A stretch of DNA of 64,000 bases, from positions 5,022,001 to 5,086,000 of the forward strand of contig JAKZAN010000004.1 in NCBI GenBank assembly GCA_023053545.1, written 5' to 3'. The translations under genes and the position numbers were made by a program. The notes beneath the pieces were generated by a model. That model made no database searches. It was given only the letters and a program-made list of their open reading frames with translations, and was not told the DNA's origin. This DNA comes from Lepidurus packardi (lineage: Eukaryota; Arthropoda; Branchiopoda; Notostraca; Triopsidae). Positions 24,933 to 37,364 of the stretch are shown piece by piece; positions within the stretch are counted from its first letter, which is position 1, and every line of letters begins with the position of its first letter.

Positions 24933-25491
24933 TTGAAAAGATTCTTAAAACGTGAAAGTCAACTGTCTTTCCACTTTGTCTTCATGAGGAACTCCTGCTT
25001 GGTCCAAATTCATCAAAATCTCTGATTTGCACTAAAAACAAATGTCAAAAAGCTACAAATTTAGCAAAACTGCGTGATGGCATGCTTTCTAGGCATGGAA
25101 GCCATCCCCGACGTGTATATTAGGGGAGACTTTAGGTCCCGTTGTACCCTCCGGCTTTTGGGAACAAGGACCTGTACACAGTCCGTCAGATGTTACCCGA
25201 AATCAGTTCTCGACATGTATCTACATGTGTGAGTCGGTCTTAGCTCTAAAACTCACGTTCCAAGCCAACGAAAACTTCGTTAATTAGCAGTGACTTTTCA
25301 CCATAAGTTTGAAAAATTGCGACCGTGCCAGTCAAACTCTCAAGTAGAACTTACCAATATTTTAAATAAAATATTCCTCACGTAAATTGCTAGCTTATTT
25401 TCAAGTGACACACGTCTGACACTGCATAACCCGACTTACGTTACAAGTTACATAATTACACCTCTTTATTATCGAATTTTTCTTCTTCAGG
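24899..25491. other. POP5 to carboxypeptidase intergenic region / 5' UTR intron
   Basis: The POP5 3' end, then about 500 bp without coding signal. It ends in a strong splice acceptor (TTTTTCTTCTTCAG at 25477-25490) directly abutting GATG. The carboxypeptidase start codon therefore probably sits at the very beginning of its second transcribed exon, with a 5' UTR exon somewhere in this interval. Confidence 0.45.
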
Positions 25492-28400
25492 ATGAAGACG
25501 GCGGTGTGGTACACGTCAACTTTTCTCGTCATCTTCGTCTACCTCTACGTATACTTGGTACAATACATTCGCGGCGCAGATTTAACCCCTGCCAAAGTGC
25601 CTTTTCTACGTTTGCCTATGCAGAAGAATAGGCATAGTTTAGTACTCAATGCCAATTCCAACCCGCCAAGGCAAGGAACTGTTCAACCGCAACACTTGGC
25701 ATTCGGAGCTGGTAATCTACCTGCTGGTTTGCACGCAAGTGGTGTCAACCACTTCCGGGAACCTTCCATTGCTGTTTTCACCACCACAATGTCCCCTCCA
25801 CCCCCTCCGCCAAGCTTAAATTTTAGTTATCACAACTACGAATCTATGACGGATTTTTTGAAGCAAACAGGCGCAGCTTACCCGAATCTTACCGCCCTTT
25901 ATTCAATCGGCAAATCAGTGCAAGGTAAGCATAACAGTATACTATTAACTTTGCAATAAACCATCTCGGGAAGGATAAGATAACAAAGTCTTCTCGCTCT
26001 ATCTGTTATGCTAGCATTCGAAACGTATGACCTGGAGTCCTTTCTGAGGAATGTGGTCTTCACTCGTCCATGCCTTACCCTATGGCAACTCCTTTATAAT
26101 GAGAGGCGCTTGGTTTATTGCTCAGACTCCGCGACTAAAAATTATAATTAAGTCCCGGAGAACAAAAAAATCTCATAAGATTATTACATTTCTTGTGACA
26201 GATTATGAGTGTACTTTGTCAAGGATCAGGGAACACGCTAGACGGCAATAGTAACGTTATTTTTGGGTACACTAACGGCGGATTCCTGGCAAACACTCCT
26301 TCAGGTTAATTGGGCCCTATTATAAAGACGTAAAATCTCGTCGTCCGAAAAGGGCTTGTTTGGGGGCAAAACACATTAAGTATTTTTACGCTACTTTTGG
26401 TCCACGGCCAATGACCTAAAACCAAGAACTGCGAAGCCCATATTTCAACTACGTTATGTTATTGTTAGCCACAATTTGAACGCTCGATTTTTTTCACCAT
26501 AATGCGGGGGTTCGGGAAAGATAGAGTGGATACAAATTGCTGTTTGCAGTAACGAAATGGCTAACGATTTGACGTTAATGACTCTGGTTAACGCATCCAG
26601 TTTTAAACAACAAGGTCTGTGTTTTTTTTTCGGATACAGGTCGGGATTTGTGGGTAATGGTTGTTTCCGTTTCGCCTATTGAACATATGATTGGCAAACC
26701 TAACGTTAAACTGGTCGCCAATATCCACGGCAACGAGGCTACTGGTCGTGAAATGGCCTTACATCTCATTCAAGTATATAACCGTACCCAAAATAAAAGC
26801 AAGCGACGTTTCGAAGTTCAGAAGGGACTCGTATAGTTCATTCGGCCTGCCTTGGCAATGTCCAACGGCGCAAAAATGAATATACACATTGGCGTCATTT
26901 CACCGACCACGTAATAACGAATAACCATGGCGTAATAAGGAATTAAGAAATATTAGAAGAACACGGGAAACGTCGCTAGCTTTTATGTTGGATGAGCTAG
27001 CTACTTATCTAACCTTATAATACCAGGTTAGAATCTTTCGATTACAATGCTACTTGCTTTCAGTACTTGATTACCAACTACGCAACGGATACTTACGTCA
27101 AATGGCTATTGGATAACACTCGAATTCACATTCTGCCTAGCTTGAATCCCGACGGTTTTGAAGTGGCAAGAGAAGGTACTTGCCAAGGTGGGCAAGGAAG
27201 GTAAAAACTGATCAAACATTCAAATGTAAGTGTGCATAAAACCTCCCATGAAAATTTGTTCCAGGTACAACGCTCGTGGTTTTGATTTAAATCGAAACTT
27301 CCCCGACTACTTCAAACAGAACGTGAAACGTCCGCAACCCGAGACGGACGCTTACAAGGATTGGATATCTAAAATTCATTTTGTGATGTCAGCGAGTCTT
27401 CATGGAGGATCTCTGGTCGCTTCTTACCCATTCGACAACACTGCAAACTCAAGTAAAAAAACAACAACAAAGAATAAAATAAAAGACAAAAATAAATAAA
27501 AAAAATAACACAAGATTACGAAGAAAAAAATCTAACGTTTGTTCGTCTTATTGCTTCCAGTCCAACAAGCGTTTGGTAGTGCCCCCTCATTAACTCCAGA
27601 TGACGACGTATTTAAGCATTTGACTTCCACATATGCTCGCCATCATCCTTCCATGTATCTTGGCCTGCCCTGCAAACCTGGACTGCCTTCTTTCCCTAAT
27701 GGTACTACTAACGGAGCAGCCTGGTACCCTCTAACAGGTAATAAAACCCATAAAATCAATAGAGAAAACCGCAAATGGATTTATGTTCTGAGAAAGAGCG
27801 ATAATCACTTCCCAACCTCAAAAACTTTTAACATCAATTCCCCCCACTGTGATATTCTTAGGAGGCGCGCAAGATTACAGTTACGTCTGGGCGGGGTGCT
27901 TGGACATTACAGTTGAAATGTCTTGCTGCAAGTACCCACCCGCTGCCGAACTTCCTATCCACTGGATCGAGCACCGACCCGTAAGTCGAAGGACCTATCA
28001 ATTTTTTGCGTGTCTGCTTAGAAAAACTCGAGCTTAAAAATCTCTAAAATTACTCCCACAGGCTTTACTCAAGTTCTTGGGCCAAGTGCACCGCGGCATA
28101 AGAGGCTTTGTGTTCGACGAATACGGCCGGCCTTTGGAGGGCGCATCCCTCAAAATAAAAGGCAGAGATGCTGCGTTCCAGACCACCAAGTTTGGCGAAT
28201 TTTGGCGAATCTTGCTACCGAATGCTTATCGTATCGAGGTAAAAACAATCTATCCAATGCCTAAAAAAACATAAACCATTTCTTTTTTAATCTCGCCTTG
28301 TTACCTTAGGCTTACAAAGAAGGATTCGAACCCGCTGAAGAGGATTTTATTGTTGCGGAAGATATTCCAACCTACATCAACATAACACTGTTCAGTTCAT

Positions 28401-28759
28401 CAGTAAGTTTTTTTTTAAATATCAAGTAATAGCCTCGGGGGGAAAACTGACAATTCCTTTTAAAGCGTGGTGAAGACTCGTCCGAAGGCTTGGCGGTCAA
28501 TAACTTGCCCAACGCAGGGTACAATAACAACAAAGGCCAAGGAAATCGGTACCCTTTGAGAACCTTAGCAATTCGCGACAAGCCACATTCGGCGGAGCAA
28601 TTTCGCCCCAACGGTGGACCCGCTTCGCGTCCATTTAAACAGACGTCCGGTTTAGAAGATAAACAAGATCGACCTAGCACCGGAATAGCGGGCATGTGGG
28701 CCGCTGTCAGGTCTCAGGTGGAAGGTTGGGTTCACCTGTTTTCGAATTGGATAGGTTAA
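25492..28759 (+). CDS. M14 metallocarboxypeptidase, CPE/CPN/CPM/CPD subfamily, 9 exons
   Basis: Exons: 25492-25924, 26640-26773, 27064-27200, 27265-27452, 27561-27737, 27862-27980, 28062-28238, 28310-28402, 28466-28759 (1752 nt, 583 aa). It is predicted to remove C-terminal Lys/Arg from peptides in the secretory pathway or outside the cell. Visible residues: zinc ligands H174 and E177 in [11 protein letters not shown] and H281 in SLHGG; substrate-binding R209 and N244-R245 (DLNRNFPD); SLNPDGFE; Y362 (GAQDYSYV); catalytic E375 in [12 protein letters not shown]. All active-site residues appear present, so it should be active. A transthyretin-like domain follows (about 397-485, starting at [17 protein letters not shown]). 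N-terminus: hydrophobic signal peptide or anchor (residues 8-27), then an unusually long Pro/Asn-rich linker to about 115. C-terminus: charged tail ending in an amphipathic helix with Trp ([20 protein letters not shown]), reminiscent of the CPE membrane-association tail. It is longer than usual single-domain members (about 440-480 aa). The exact orthologue is unresolved. Confidence 0.92.
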
Positions 28760-30349
28760 ACATTGATGAATGAACAGCGATTTTGTTAACACTTTGTTGA
28801 ACCAACATCCCCAGCTTTGCTTGTTTATTAATTTATTGTTAATACTATCTTTTCTATAGCGTTGACCAAAGCCAGACTGATTGCTTCAAAAAAGTCCTGT
28901 TGTACATATCGTTTAACCCTATTACCTTCTCTTCCGACACAATACATCTCTTGTTTGCTATTTAGACGACGAATTTTTCACTTTTATTTAGTTGGAATAA
29001 AAACTTCCCCCACGTTTATTCTAGTTGCAATGCGTTCCTCCAGGGTGTTGTTATGCAGAGTGTCTCCGGAGCGTGAAACAAGTTCGCCAGCAAGGGAACC
29101 GTAAACCCGGCGTTTATATACCTTAGGTATGACACCTGTCAGCTACGTTTTGTGTAGTTCTTTTCTCTGAGTTTCCCCTGACTAGATCTATTCACATCCC
29201 TTTTTGTGCTATTTTTTATGTGAATCATGGATATGCCTAAAGATGTTATACATTTGCTAGACACGCATGATCCGAGACAAAAGAACAACGCTATTTCCAT
29301 GGTGATTCTTTTAAGCTGTCTTGTACATGAATAGAGGTGAAATTTAATAGAAAAGAGTGAGGTAAAATACGATTCGTTCTATACATATGCCAATAGATGT
29401 TAAGAAGATTGTCACTTTATTGTCTTTACGTTCGCAATGCTTTTGGCAAAATACAAAGGCTGTTTATATTACGTTTATTTTGAGCTTTCAATATTGTAAT
29501 GCTCAATACCAATGTGTTATGTGTACGGGGATCGGGGATACGTCACGTTTTTAGTTTGTTTGTTTACTTTTTCCCTTCCACAGTTTGTGATGTTTTCGGA
29601 GGATGTGGGAAGAGGGAGAGTGGAAGTCCGTTTGGAAGAGAGTAGAGAGATGGTCGATCAAAAAGAAGTCTGTAGAGAAGGGGTGAAAGAGTGCGGCAAG
29701 TTTATAGAAGAGCAGCAATATATTGTTTATTTCGGAAGTGGTGAACTAACCGCTTATGAAAGTCAAACACATCCGTTGTCTGTTTGTGCTAAAACGTTTC
29801 CGTGCCATTTAACAAATGTATCAATAAAAATAATGACATAATTAGAACTGACGCCATAAAGTCGAACAAAAGCAGTACGACTAAAGGCAGCTGTTATCAT
29901 CGCAATTTGCATTTCTGCTTCCTTCGCAAGTCTAAACGACACGAAGAAAAAAGTAACTTTTTCGGCCTTTTAGGATGCAATAAGATAAACTTGTCTAGAA
30001 TGTGAAGCACGTCTACTCCAATCTGTTCTGCTGAAATTTTGGCTGATTGTTTCACAGAATTCAATTCGACATGTTCAATGACGAGCCAGGGCCACCATAC
30101 TATGTGCTCGAAATTCTGAATTTCTTCGTGCTCTCTTGTCGCAAGCAACAACTTGCTTTAATGGCTATAAAAGAAAAAAAAAACATGAAAGATAGAGCTT
30201 GTTTGAATGACGTTGCCATGACAAAGATACCTTCAGAAGGGGAAAACTCGGTCTTTACAGTAAAAATTTTGCTTTAAAATCCAAAACTCTCAATGATTTG
30301 ATCTTTCCTAACTGAAAAATAACTTTTTTTACCCGGAATTAGGACGTAA

Positions 30350-30530
30350 ATTACGTCACAATAACTAGGAACCCCGACTTAAGTATTATGAACCCCGATT
30401 TAAGGACTACGAACCCCAACATAAGGGTTAGGTTAGGGGTTTGTAGTCGTAAAGCCAGGGTTCGTGGTCCTTATGTCGGGTACACCGTAGTTCTATTGTC
30501 GAGTCGTCCTTGTGTCGCGTTGCCATTTTT
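30350..30530 (-). mobile_element. Dispersed repeat with TTAGG core, copy 1 (inverted relative to 48457-48715)
   Basis: The reverse complement of this segment matches 48457-48715 at both ends. One end is CAACGCGACACAAGGACGACTC versus CAACGGGACACAAGTACGACTC, read in parts; the other is CTTATGTCGGGGT followed by TTGTGACGTA. The termini themselves are inverted: CGACACAAGGAC at one end pairs with GTCCTTGTGACG at the other, with one mismatch. The core has a GGTTAGGTTAGGG run at about 30426-30438 and repeated GAACCCCGA-type motifs (30369, 30390, 30411). It looks like a non-autonomous DNA element. Confidence 0.6.
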
Positions 30531-30853
30531 CCTCTTATGGGCCCTATAACCGTTTCCGGGGACCGCAAATGGAAATGCATATAATGCATGAAATGCATAT
30601 ATATGTGTATAACAGCTGCAGACATAAATCTAAGTAAGGAAAAAAAAGGGTCAAGGTAGAGCGTTCGAGCAGGTTTGAGAGCACCGACACCAATATAATG
30701 TATAACTCCGCCGCATTTGAGGGAATGGAAAAGCTTGGATCAGCACAAACTTTTTCTTAACTTAAAAACCGTGTAACCGAATTCCACGTCTTTCAGCTTG
30801 GTCAAAGACCAAACCGGAATACTTAGGGCTCTTTCAAAACGGTTCGGTTCTCC

Positions 30854-30886
30854 TTTTGTGACCTGTCGTAGTGACAGGTCACAAAA
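30854..30886. repeat. Perfect 14-bp stem, 5-nt loop hairpin
   Basis: TTTTGTGACCTGTC at 30854-30867, loop GTAGT, then the exact reverse complement at 30873-30886. It is followed by a loose direct repeat of TTGACTAGA-TTGACT (about 30890-30930). No gene context explains it. Confidence 0.7.
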
Positions 30887-33800
30887 ACTCTTGACTAGAC
30901 TTGACTGGAACTGTTGACTAGATTTGACTTTGTTAGAGTCCCATCGTAAAGTACTGGGAATTTCTTCGGAATGTAGTCAAGCTCAAACGATATATTTTTA
31001 AAACTTGCAAACACAACGCTTACTTTTGCTTGAATTCCGCGGATTCGACATTTTGCGTAGTAATTTTCAGCTAGTCGAGCCGAAAATTTCTGGACTTACG
31101 GACATATAACACATTACTGGGGTCATAAATAATCCTTACACTGTGCCTTTCTGGGGAGAAAGAGAAAAGCAAAAAGTAAACTGAAGCTTAAAGTAATGCC
31201 GTCCAAAATCCCCCCCGTCCTGCTCCTCCTCTAGGATTATCCATATACTACATAGGGGGTAAAAACTGTCGAGCCACGAAGTCTGCCTAACTTGTTTATA
31301 ACCACAGATAGAACAGTTTCTTTCGCATTTCTCAGCCGGTGCCAAAGCTACTAAATGAGCACCTAGAAATACTTTTTTTCCGCCCCTTTCTTTTATTTTT
31401 TCGTGGTGTGTGCTATTGTCAGCAACAGCAGCCACACATGAAAGGTAGTCTGGATTGTTATGATGAAATGTTTATTTATTTGTTCGTTTTCGCTTACTGC
31501 ATTTAGACGTGTTGACTTCTGCGTTATTCTGTGTTCATCTAAATACTCTTTACTCATAGAAGATTCTTCAACATAGCTCTAATTAGTCAAAGAGGCGTGT
31601 CTGTTGTATTGCTGACGCATTTCGGTCAAGCCAGGTTTGAGCTTTGTTGCGTACTTCGATGCTCGAAAAGAAAGTAAGAAATTGATAATGAAAAAGAATG
31701 ACCTTTTCATACCATATTCTTTCTTAACAAGCCTTGGCTTTCCAATGTTCCTAGGAAATAAGAGTATCTAACAAACGTTAACTTTCTGGTGGTGTCCAGG
31801 TAACGGAAAAAGGTTTGATACGGAAAACTTTCAGCTTTCTAAGAAGGATATTTCTTGCCGCAATTTCTGATTTTCTTATTGCAGTTATATAAAAAAGAGA
31901 AGTGCCTAACATCATATGAACATGCCTACAAGGTTTCAAATTTTTCCACAATACATCTTCTCCAACAATACCCCAGTTGAAAAAAAAAAAAAGAAAAAGG
32001 AGCTTCCTTTACGTGGTAAAGTTATACACCGGATACTTTCGGAAAAAGGGTCCAGTTTTCAGCGAAACTGAAGCTTGCGATACCCGTTTATTAATAAGAT
32101 ACCTAATCTGGGAACTAATTAAATCGTAGTGGGCTGCCAGGTTATCAAGAACCCATCTAATTATAAATCACGAGATTTAAAGTTAAGCGTTTGAGCTAGA
32201 AGGTAATTTGCTAACAAACTGGCTTGAGCTGTTCCAAAAATGTACGCAAAACCTTCACCCGTTCCGTAGAATGTTTCCAAAAGTAAAACGGCTTATAACT
32301 TTTTTTTATTATAACCTAAGAAAATTCTTGAACTCTTTTTTATATCTTCATATTTAGAATCTGACAAAAGACGCCTCCGGAAGCATTTTTTTCTCCGAAG
32401 CTTTTGGAACAATCCCCTGGAAAGCGTATCTATAAACCAAGTACAAACGTACATAACCAGCCAGTCACCATGTAGCGCAACTTATTTTCTAAAGTAAATA
32501 GGAACAAAGGAGCTGTCCGCGACTCAGGCAGCGACTCCGAAGCGTCGACTCGTTGGTTTGGGCCGGACGTCATCCCATGCGAGAGCCTGCTCTCGCCTTT
32601 TCCAAGCCCCTTCGCCTTTAGTGTGCTTTGCGGACTCGTACTAGCTGACTTGTAGTTTTCTGTCGTTTACTTGATCCTAGAACCTTTGACTCTGACTCCC
32701 TAGTTCTACATGTGAATCTTTTCCCCGACAATACAGTACCTCAAGGTAAAAAAAGACAACAACGAATTAACTGATTTTTAATTCGAACGCAAAAATAATT
32801 GGTAAATAGTTGATCTTACAAGTGCCGCAATTTTTAAAGTACGCCAGACTTTTTAAACCTTTAACTAGAGCTCTTTTCAAGCAAGAGCGCCGCAAATGCA
32901 AGATCAACATTGGAAGGTTTTATTTCTTGCAAAATCCAAAGCATCCTTAATTCAACTTCGGTTTCTTCACAAATTAATAGTTTCATTCTTCTGCTTCCAT
33001 TTCAATGACGCAAATGTCAAGCCCACAGTTGTTCCGCAGCCCGAGTTCACCACCCCATGACACTAAATCTTCGGAAGGTCTAAATGTAGAACTAAATACA
33101 TTAGAACCCGCCCTTAGCATTTTTTAATTTTTAAATTACTTTATTTTTTCGCTAAGTAGCCGGCTCTAGTAGCAGTTAATGTTTCCAACAGCATATTATG
33201 ACACTGAAGTGTCGTGCAAGGTGCAAAAAATGGATTTGTTTATTCTCGACATTTCTATTTTTGTGATATTTTAGGCTCTAATCTCAGCCCGAGGCCCGAG
33301 AATTTACACAACAAGAATTCGCGCACAAAAGTGGTGGGTTCTTTGTACCCTGTTATTAGCAGACAACCGCTAAGCCTTAAAAGTCTTAATTGGAAATCTT
33401 ATGTACACGGTTTTATCGTTTAATTAGAAATTCCAAGTGAACCAGAAATTCAGGGAAATAAAAGTCCGAAAGCTTGCCTCCAACTCTCGCCAACCATACT
33501 GCTTTGCCAAGAGCCATTTCCCCCCCCAATTTGGGCCCAGTCAGAATCTCCAAATTGGGAATCCTACTCATTTCCGCCTAAGGAGACAATTTTTTCCTTC
33601 ACCCTAGCAACTATTCGACATGATCTTCTCGAAAATCACGAATTTGACACCTCGCGCTTAACTCCTTAAGCCAATTTATTTGCTCAACGATATACCTTTT
33701 CTAAAGCTGGGTATATCTCCCTGACAACTACAGTACATGTCGTTCTGCAACTGAGCATCACTTAAAACGTCCTTCGTTGCGAAGTGCAGATCAGTATCAC

Positions 33801-34065
33801 GGATAACCAACCGTGTACGAATCTGAATGGACTTACATAGAGGTTACACGAGCAGAACTGTATACGCCAAAGGACGGGACACAGAAATGAAGCGAACAAG
33901 AAAACTTCTGGAAGCTTCTCTTTCATGGAGTTGCACGTCGAACCATAGTTAGCCCTGGCTATTAGACCTGCCTCAACTTCCTACATATTACCGTGTCTAG
34001 CTATCGATTGCGAAATGTACAACTACAGATAGCCCTTGTTTCATCCACAAATAAAGCTACCGAGC

Positions 34066-34289
34066 CATGCGGGAGTAACGCTAGGAGTCCGTCCCGGTTA
34101 GGAGTGTTCCATTCGTTCGGTTACAATGTTCAATTCATTATTGGAGCGTTGCGATATAGGCGAAGCAGGTCAAAGTGAAGTCCATGCGGGAGTAATGCTA
34201 CGAGTCCCGGTCAGGAGAGCTCCATTTGTTCGGTTACAATGTTCATTATTCATTACTGGAGCGTTGCGATGTATAGGCAAGCAGGTCGA
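34066..34289 (+). repeat. Two-copy tandem repeat, period 117 bp
   Basis: Unit 1 starts at CATGCGGGAGTAACGCTA (34066) and unit 2 at CATGCGGGAGTAATGCTA (34183). Both share TTCGGTTACAATGTTCA, TGGAGCGTTGCGAT and GCAAGCAGGTC/GCGAAGCAGGTC in the same order. Identity is roughly 85% by eye. There is no coding or RNA gene signal. Confidence 0.75.
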
Positions 34290-37200
34290 GTCCCCGCCTG
34301 ACGGTATAGGAAACGTTGGTAGCTTTTATTTTGGACACATATGTATAGTTATGCAAACTTCGAGAGGCGTAGAGGCCTGACGGATGAGCAGTATTGTAAC
34401 AGCTGACGGTTTACACATGAACGGCACGCATTTGGCCTAAAATAAACAGGCTTTGAGTAGATGAGTATCGGTGAGGAATATAGCAGGCGAACGCATCATT
34501 AATTTGGAATTGGACCTGATGCGTTACAATGGTACCAGATGCATAAAAAACTCTCTAGGAGACATAGGAGACTTTCTATAGCACAAAGCATACACAGGTA
34601 CTAAAACATATCTGATTAATCTTAACATTCCTCGCTCTTTCGCCTCAATAACAAGCCATTCCTGGTAATGAAATTGGAGAAAAATTTACATCCGGGGATC
34701 TTTGGCTTCCCAGCAAAGAGGGAGGGTGGTGAAAACAAATGTTTTTATTTTTGGGAAGAATCTATTCTTGTGGAAAAGCTTCGAAAAGCGTTTGTGTTAT
34801 GCATATGGTGTCCGGAATTATTCCTAGTCGGAGGCGTTAGCAATTCCGGGAGCGTCAAAGCATGGAACCTGTTCCATCGTAAATCTTCATCTTCCTCCTG
34901 AATAGACATATTCCCTGCTGTTTTTTCAGGGGAGTTTTCGCGTCTCTTTCCTTTCGCCTCGCTTCTTCCATACTACTGCGGAATTCATCCCAAGACATAC
35001 GGGCCAGTATTAGGTTCTAGAAGTTCGCCACTTTAGATAGGCGACAAAGACTTGGCCAAAAACCGTCAACTGTCTGAAAGGCGCAGAAAGCTTGAAGGGA
35101 CTCAAAGTATCAATTTGGGATGGAAGACAGTAAATAAAAATAAAAAAAGACTCATGAAAGTACTAGACAAGGCAAAAAAGGGAGAGTTCTGCGAGGGCAG
35201 TGGGACTGTCAGTAATAATTGGGTTTTGTGGGACTTTGACTTTGGCAGAAAATTACAGAGAAAATGTCCAGTGGAAAATTGACCTTTTTACGGAGTTCTG
35301 ATTTATCGGGTTCATAGATCCCATTGGGCTCAATGTTACAGCATTTATACCTAACCTATAACTAGAACCCGCCTATCGAATCATCCTGCCTTCTACTCGG
35401 TGTCTCTTTTTTTATACATTTTCGTGAAGAGGGTGTGATGGCTGGGGTTTTGATGTTCCATAACCAGAGATGCGAGAGTAAGTTTCATAACCAAACGCTC
35501 GTATTCCTGCGGATGTTCTTTCCTTAACTGACGCCGGAGCATAAGCTTTAACGACGCTTAATAATCAAGATGCCATGAGCCATAAGGCCGATCAGTGGGC
35601 ACGTCCGCGGTTGCACGTGATCCTGAAACCCAGCCTAATAACCACAGTGAATGATTCTAAAGAGAAATAATAACCGGAAATTACATGTTGATATTTTGAA
35701 GGATGCTTTAATTCTACACTATTCTCATAGTGGTAAACTTTGTTTCAAAATGTTTTGAATAGCTGTTCACGAATTATTGGCATGCAAAGTTTTGATTATG
35801 ACGTCAGAGAGGTACCATTCGGTCCAAAGTTAGAGCTACCGATGTTTCTCATCAAGTCAAGCCGGGGCTCGAAGCGTTACTTCGGCCTGCTTTACCAATG
35901 GTGCAATGACCATGACTGTCATACTACAGCCGTGCGCAACAATAAATAATAAACGGTTAACCGAGCAAACATATTGCTACCCGTGACTCGTAGGGTTAGT
36001 CCGGTTTTTTCTCACTTCGTTCGGTAGCTTTTATTTTGACTGGGCTAAGTAATACCATGGCGTGCCTTGCAGCGTTTATTACCCTAGTTACTGTTTCCAA
36101 ACAGTCTTAAAGCAAGTCAACATAGTTTTGAGATACCGTAGATATAGATACGTCTATGATATCCGAAAGCCACGGAAGGTTTTCTTTCTTTAATAGCTTA
36201 ATTACTTAGTGCTCGATCAGAAGAAATGCAGAACTGAAACTAGTTTTTTTGCTTTATTTTTTTTTAAGACAATTTGTTTTTCGATTGCTATTGCTGTGCA
36301 AGTCGGGAAGGATAAGTACACGTGTCTTTCAAATGAAATTTAAACCTATACTTTTAACACGCTCTCTATACCTACACTAATGAAATCTTAAATTGACGTG
36401 CAAAGTATACACTGTGTGTTAGGAATATGTTGACAGTTAAAGTTTCAATTCTGGATCAAAGGAGCGACAGTTTCCTTCCTGATAACAAGCTACGGTTAAA
36501 TAAATAATTACTATAGGCAAACATAAGATCTGAGGCGTACTTCTGCCTTCATCTCTGAATGGGTCTGAACCACAATAACACGAAAGCATTCCATTCTGAC
36601 CGTTACAAAACATCTCTTCGTTCGCAAGAAAACCATACCTTTCCTTCTTGTCTAAAACCCCTGTAACGAGAAACCGTCTATAATTAAGTTATTCTTAACT
36701 CGAGTGCATATACATATATAGGACAAGGTATGCTGTATCAACAAAACAGACAAGAAAGCAATCAATAAAAAGCATGAAATCGAGTGGCTCAAAGAGGGTA
36801 ACCATTTAGATATGGAGGCGGCAGAATGGTACACGAGATTTACAGAGAGATCACGCTCTACTCTAATTTCGACTGCCTCTCTATGTCCTTAGTCCCTCTC
36901 TTCACTGTACCTTCTTTCCCTTTCTATATGACGAGGGTGACGGTCTGTCAATCCCACGTCAATCCCTTCATTAACCTCCGCAGCCTTGTCGATGACCCTT
37001 CTCCTCCGCTCAAATTATCGTTGACCGACGACCCAAGCATTGTTGACCGTGCTGCTGCCGTACGCTAAGTGTTCCGTAGTGCCAATTGGGGCATCGACTT
37101 TTTGTTTTTGTAATAACACTTATCAAAGACCTTAGCTCGGCTCCTGATGGGAGAAGTAACGACGTGAGCAAGCTCTGAACGTTAACTCTATTTCTCTATG

Positions 37201-37364
37201 AAAAGACATAATTTTTCTTTCCTCTACTTGCGTTTTTTTACATTTTTTGTTATGGTTTATAGGTCACTTTTGCCCAATCTTATTGGGAGAATCCTTATTA
37301 GGAAGAGACGAAAAAAGTTGATGTTCTTATTACCTTTCCTTTCTGTACTTACCAGTGGTATAAA

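Larger units (their letters stand above)
28760..37364. other. Gene-poor intergenic region between the carboxypeptidase and the GPCR
   Basis: About 8.6 kb. A candidate carboxypeptidase poly(A) signal (GGAATAAAAAC) lies near 28994. The region also holds a dispersed TTAGG-containing repeat (30350-30530), a perfect hairpin (30854-30886) and a 117-bp-period tandem repeat (34066-34289). An open frame at 29512-29841 (109 codons) has no recognisable domain and is probably chance. No RNA gene was seen. Confidence 0.55.

Noticed and set aside
29512..29841. 109-codon open frame downstream of the carboxypeptidase
   Set aside because: No recognisable domain, no splice partner and low-complexity charged residues. 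Most likely chance.
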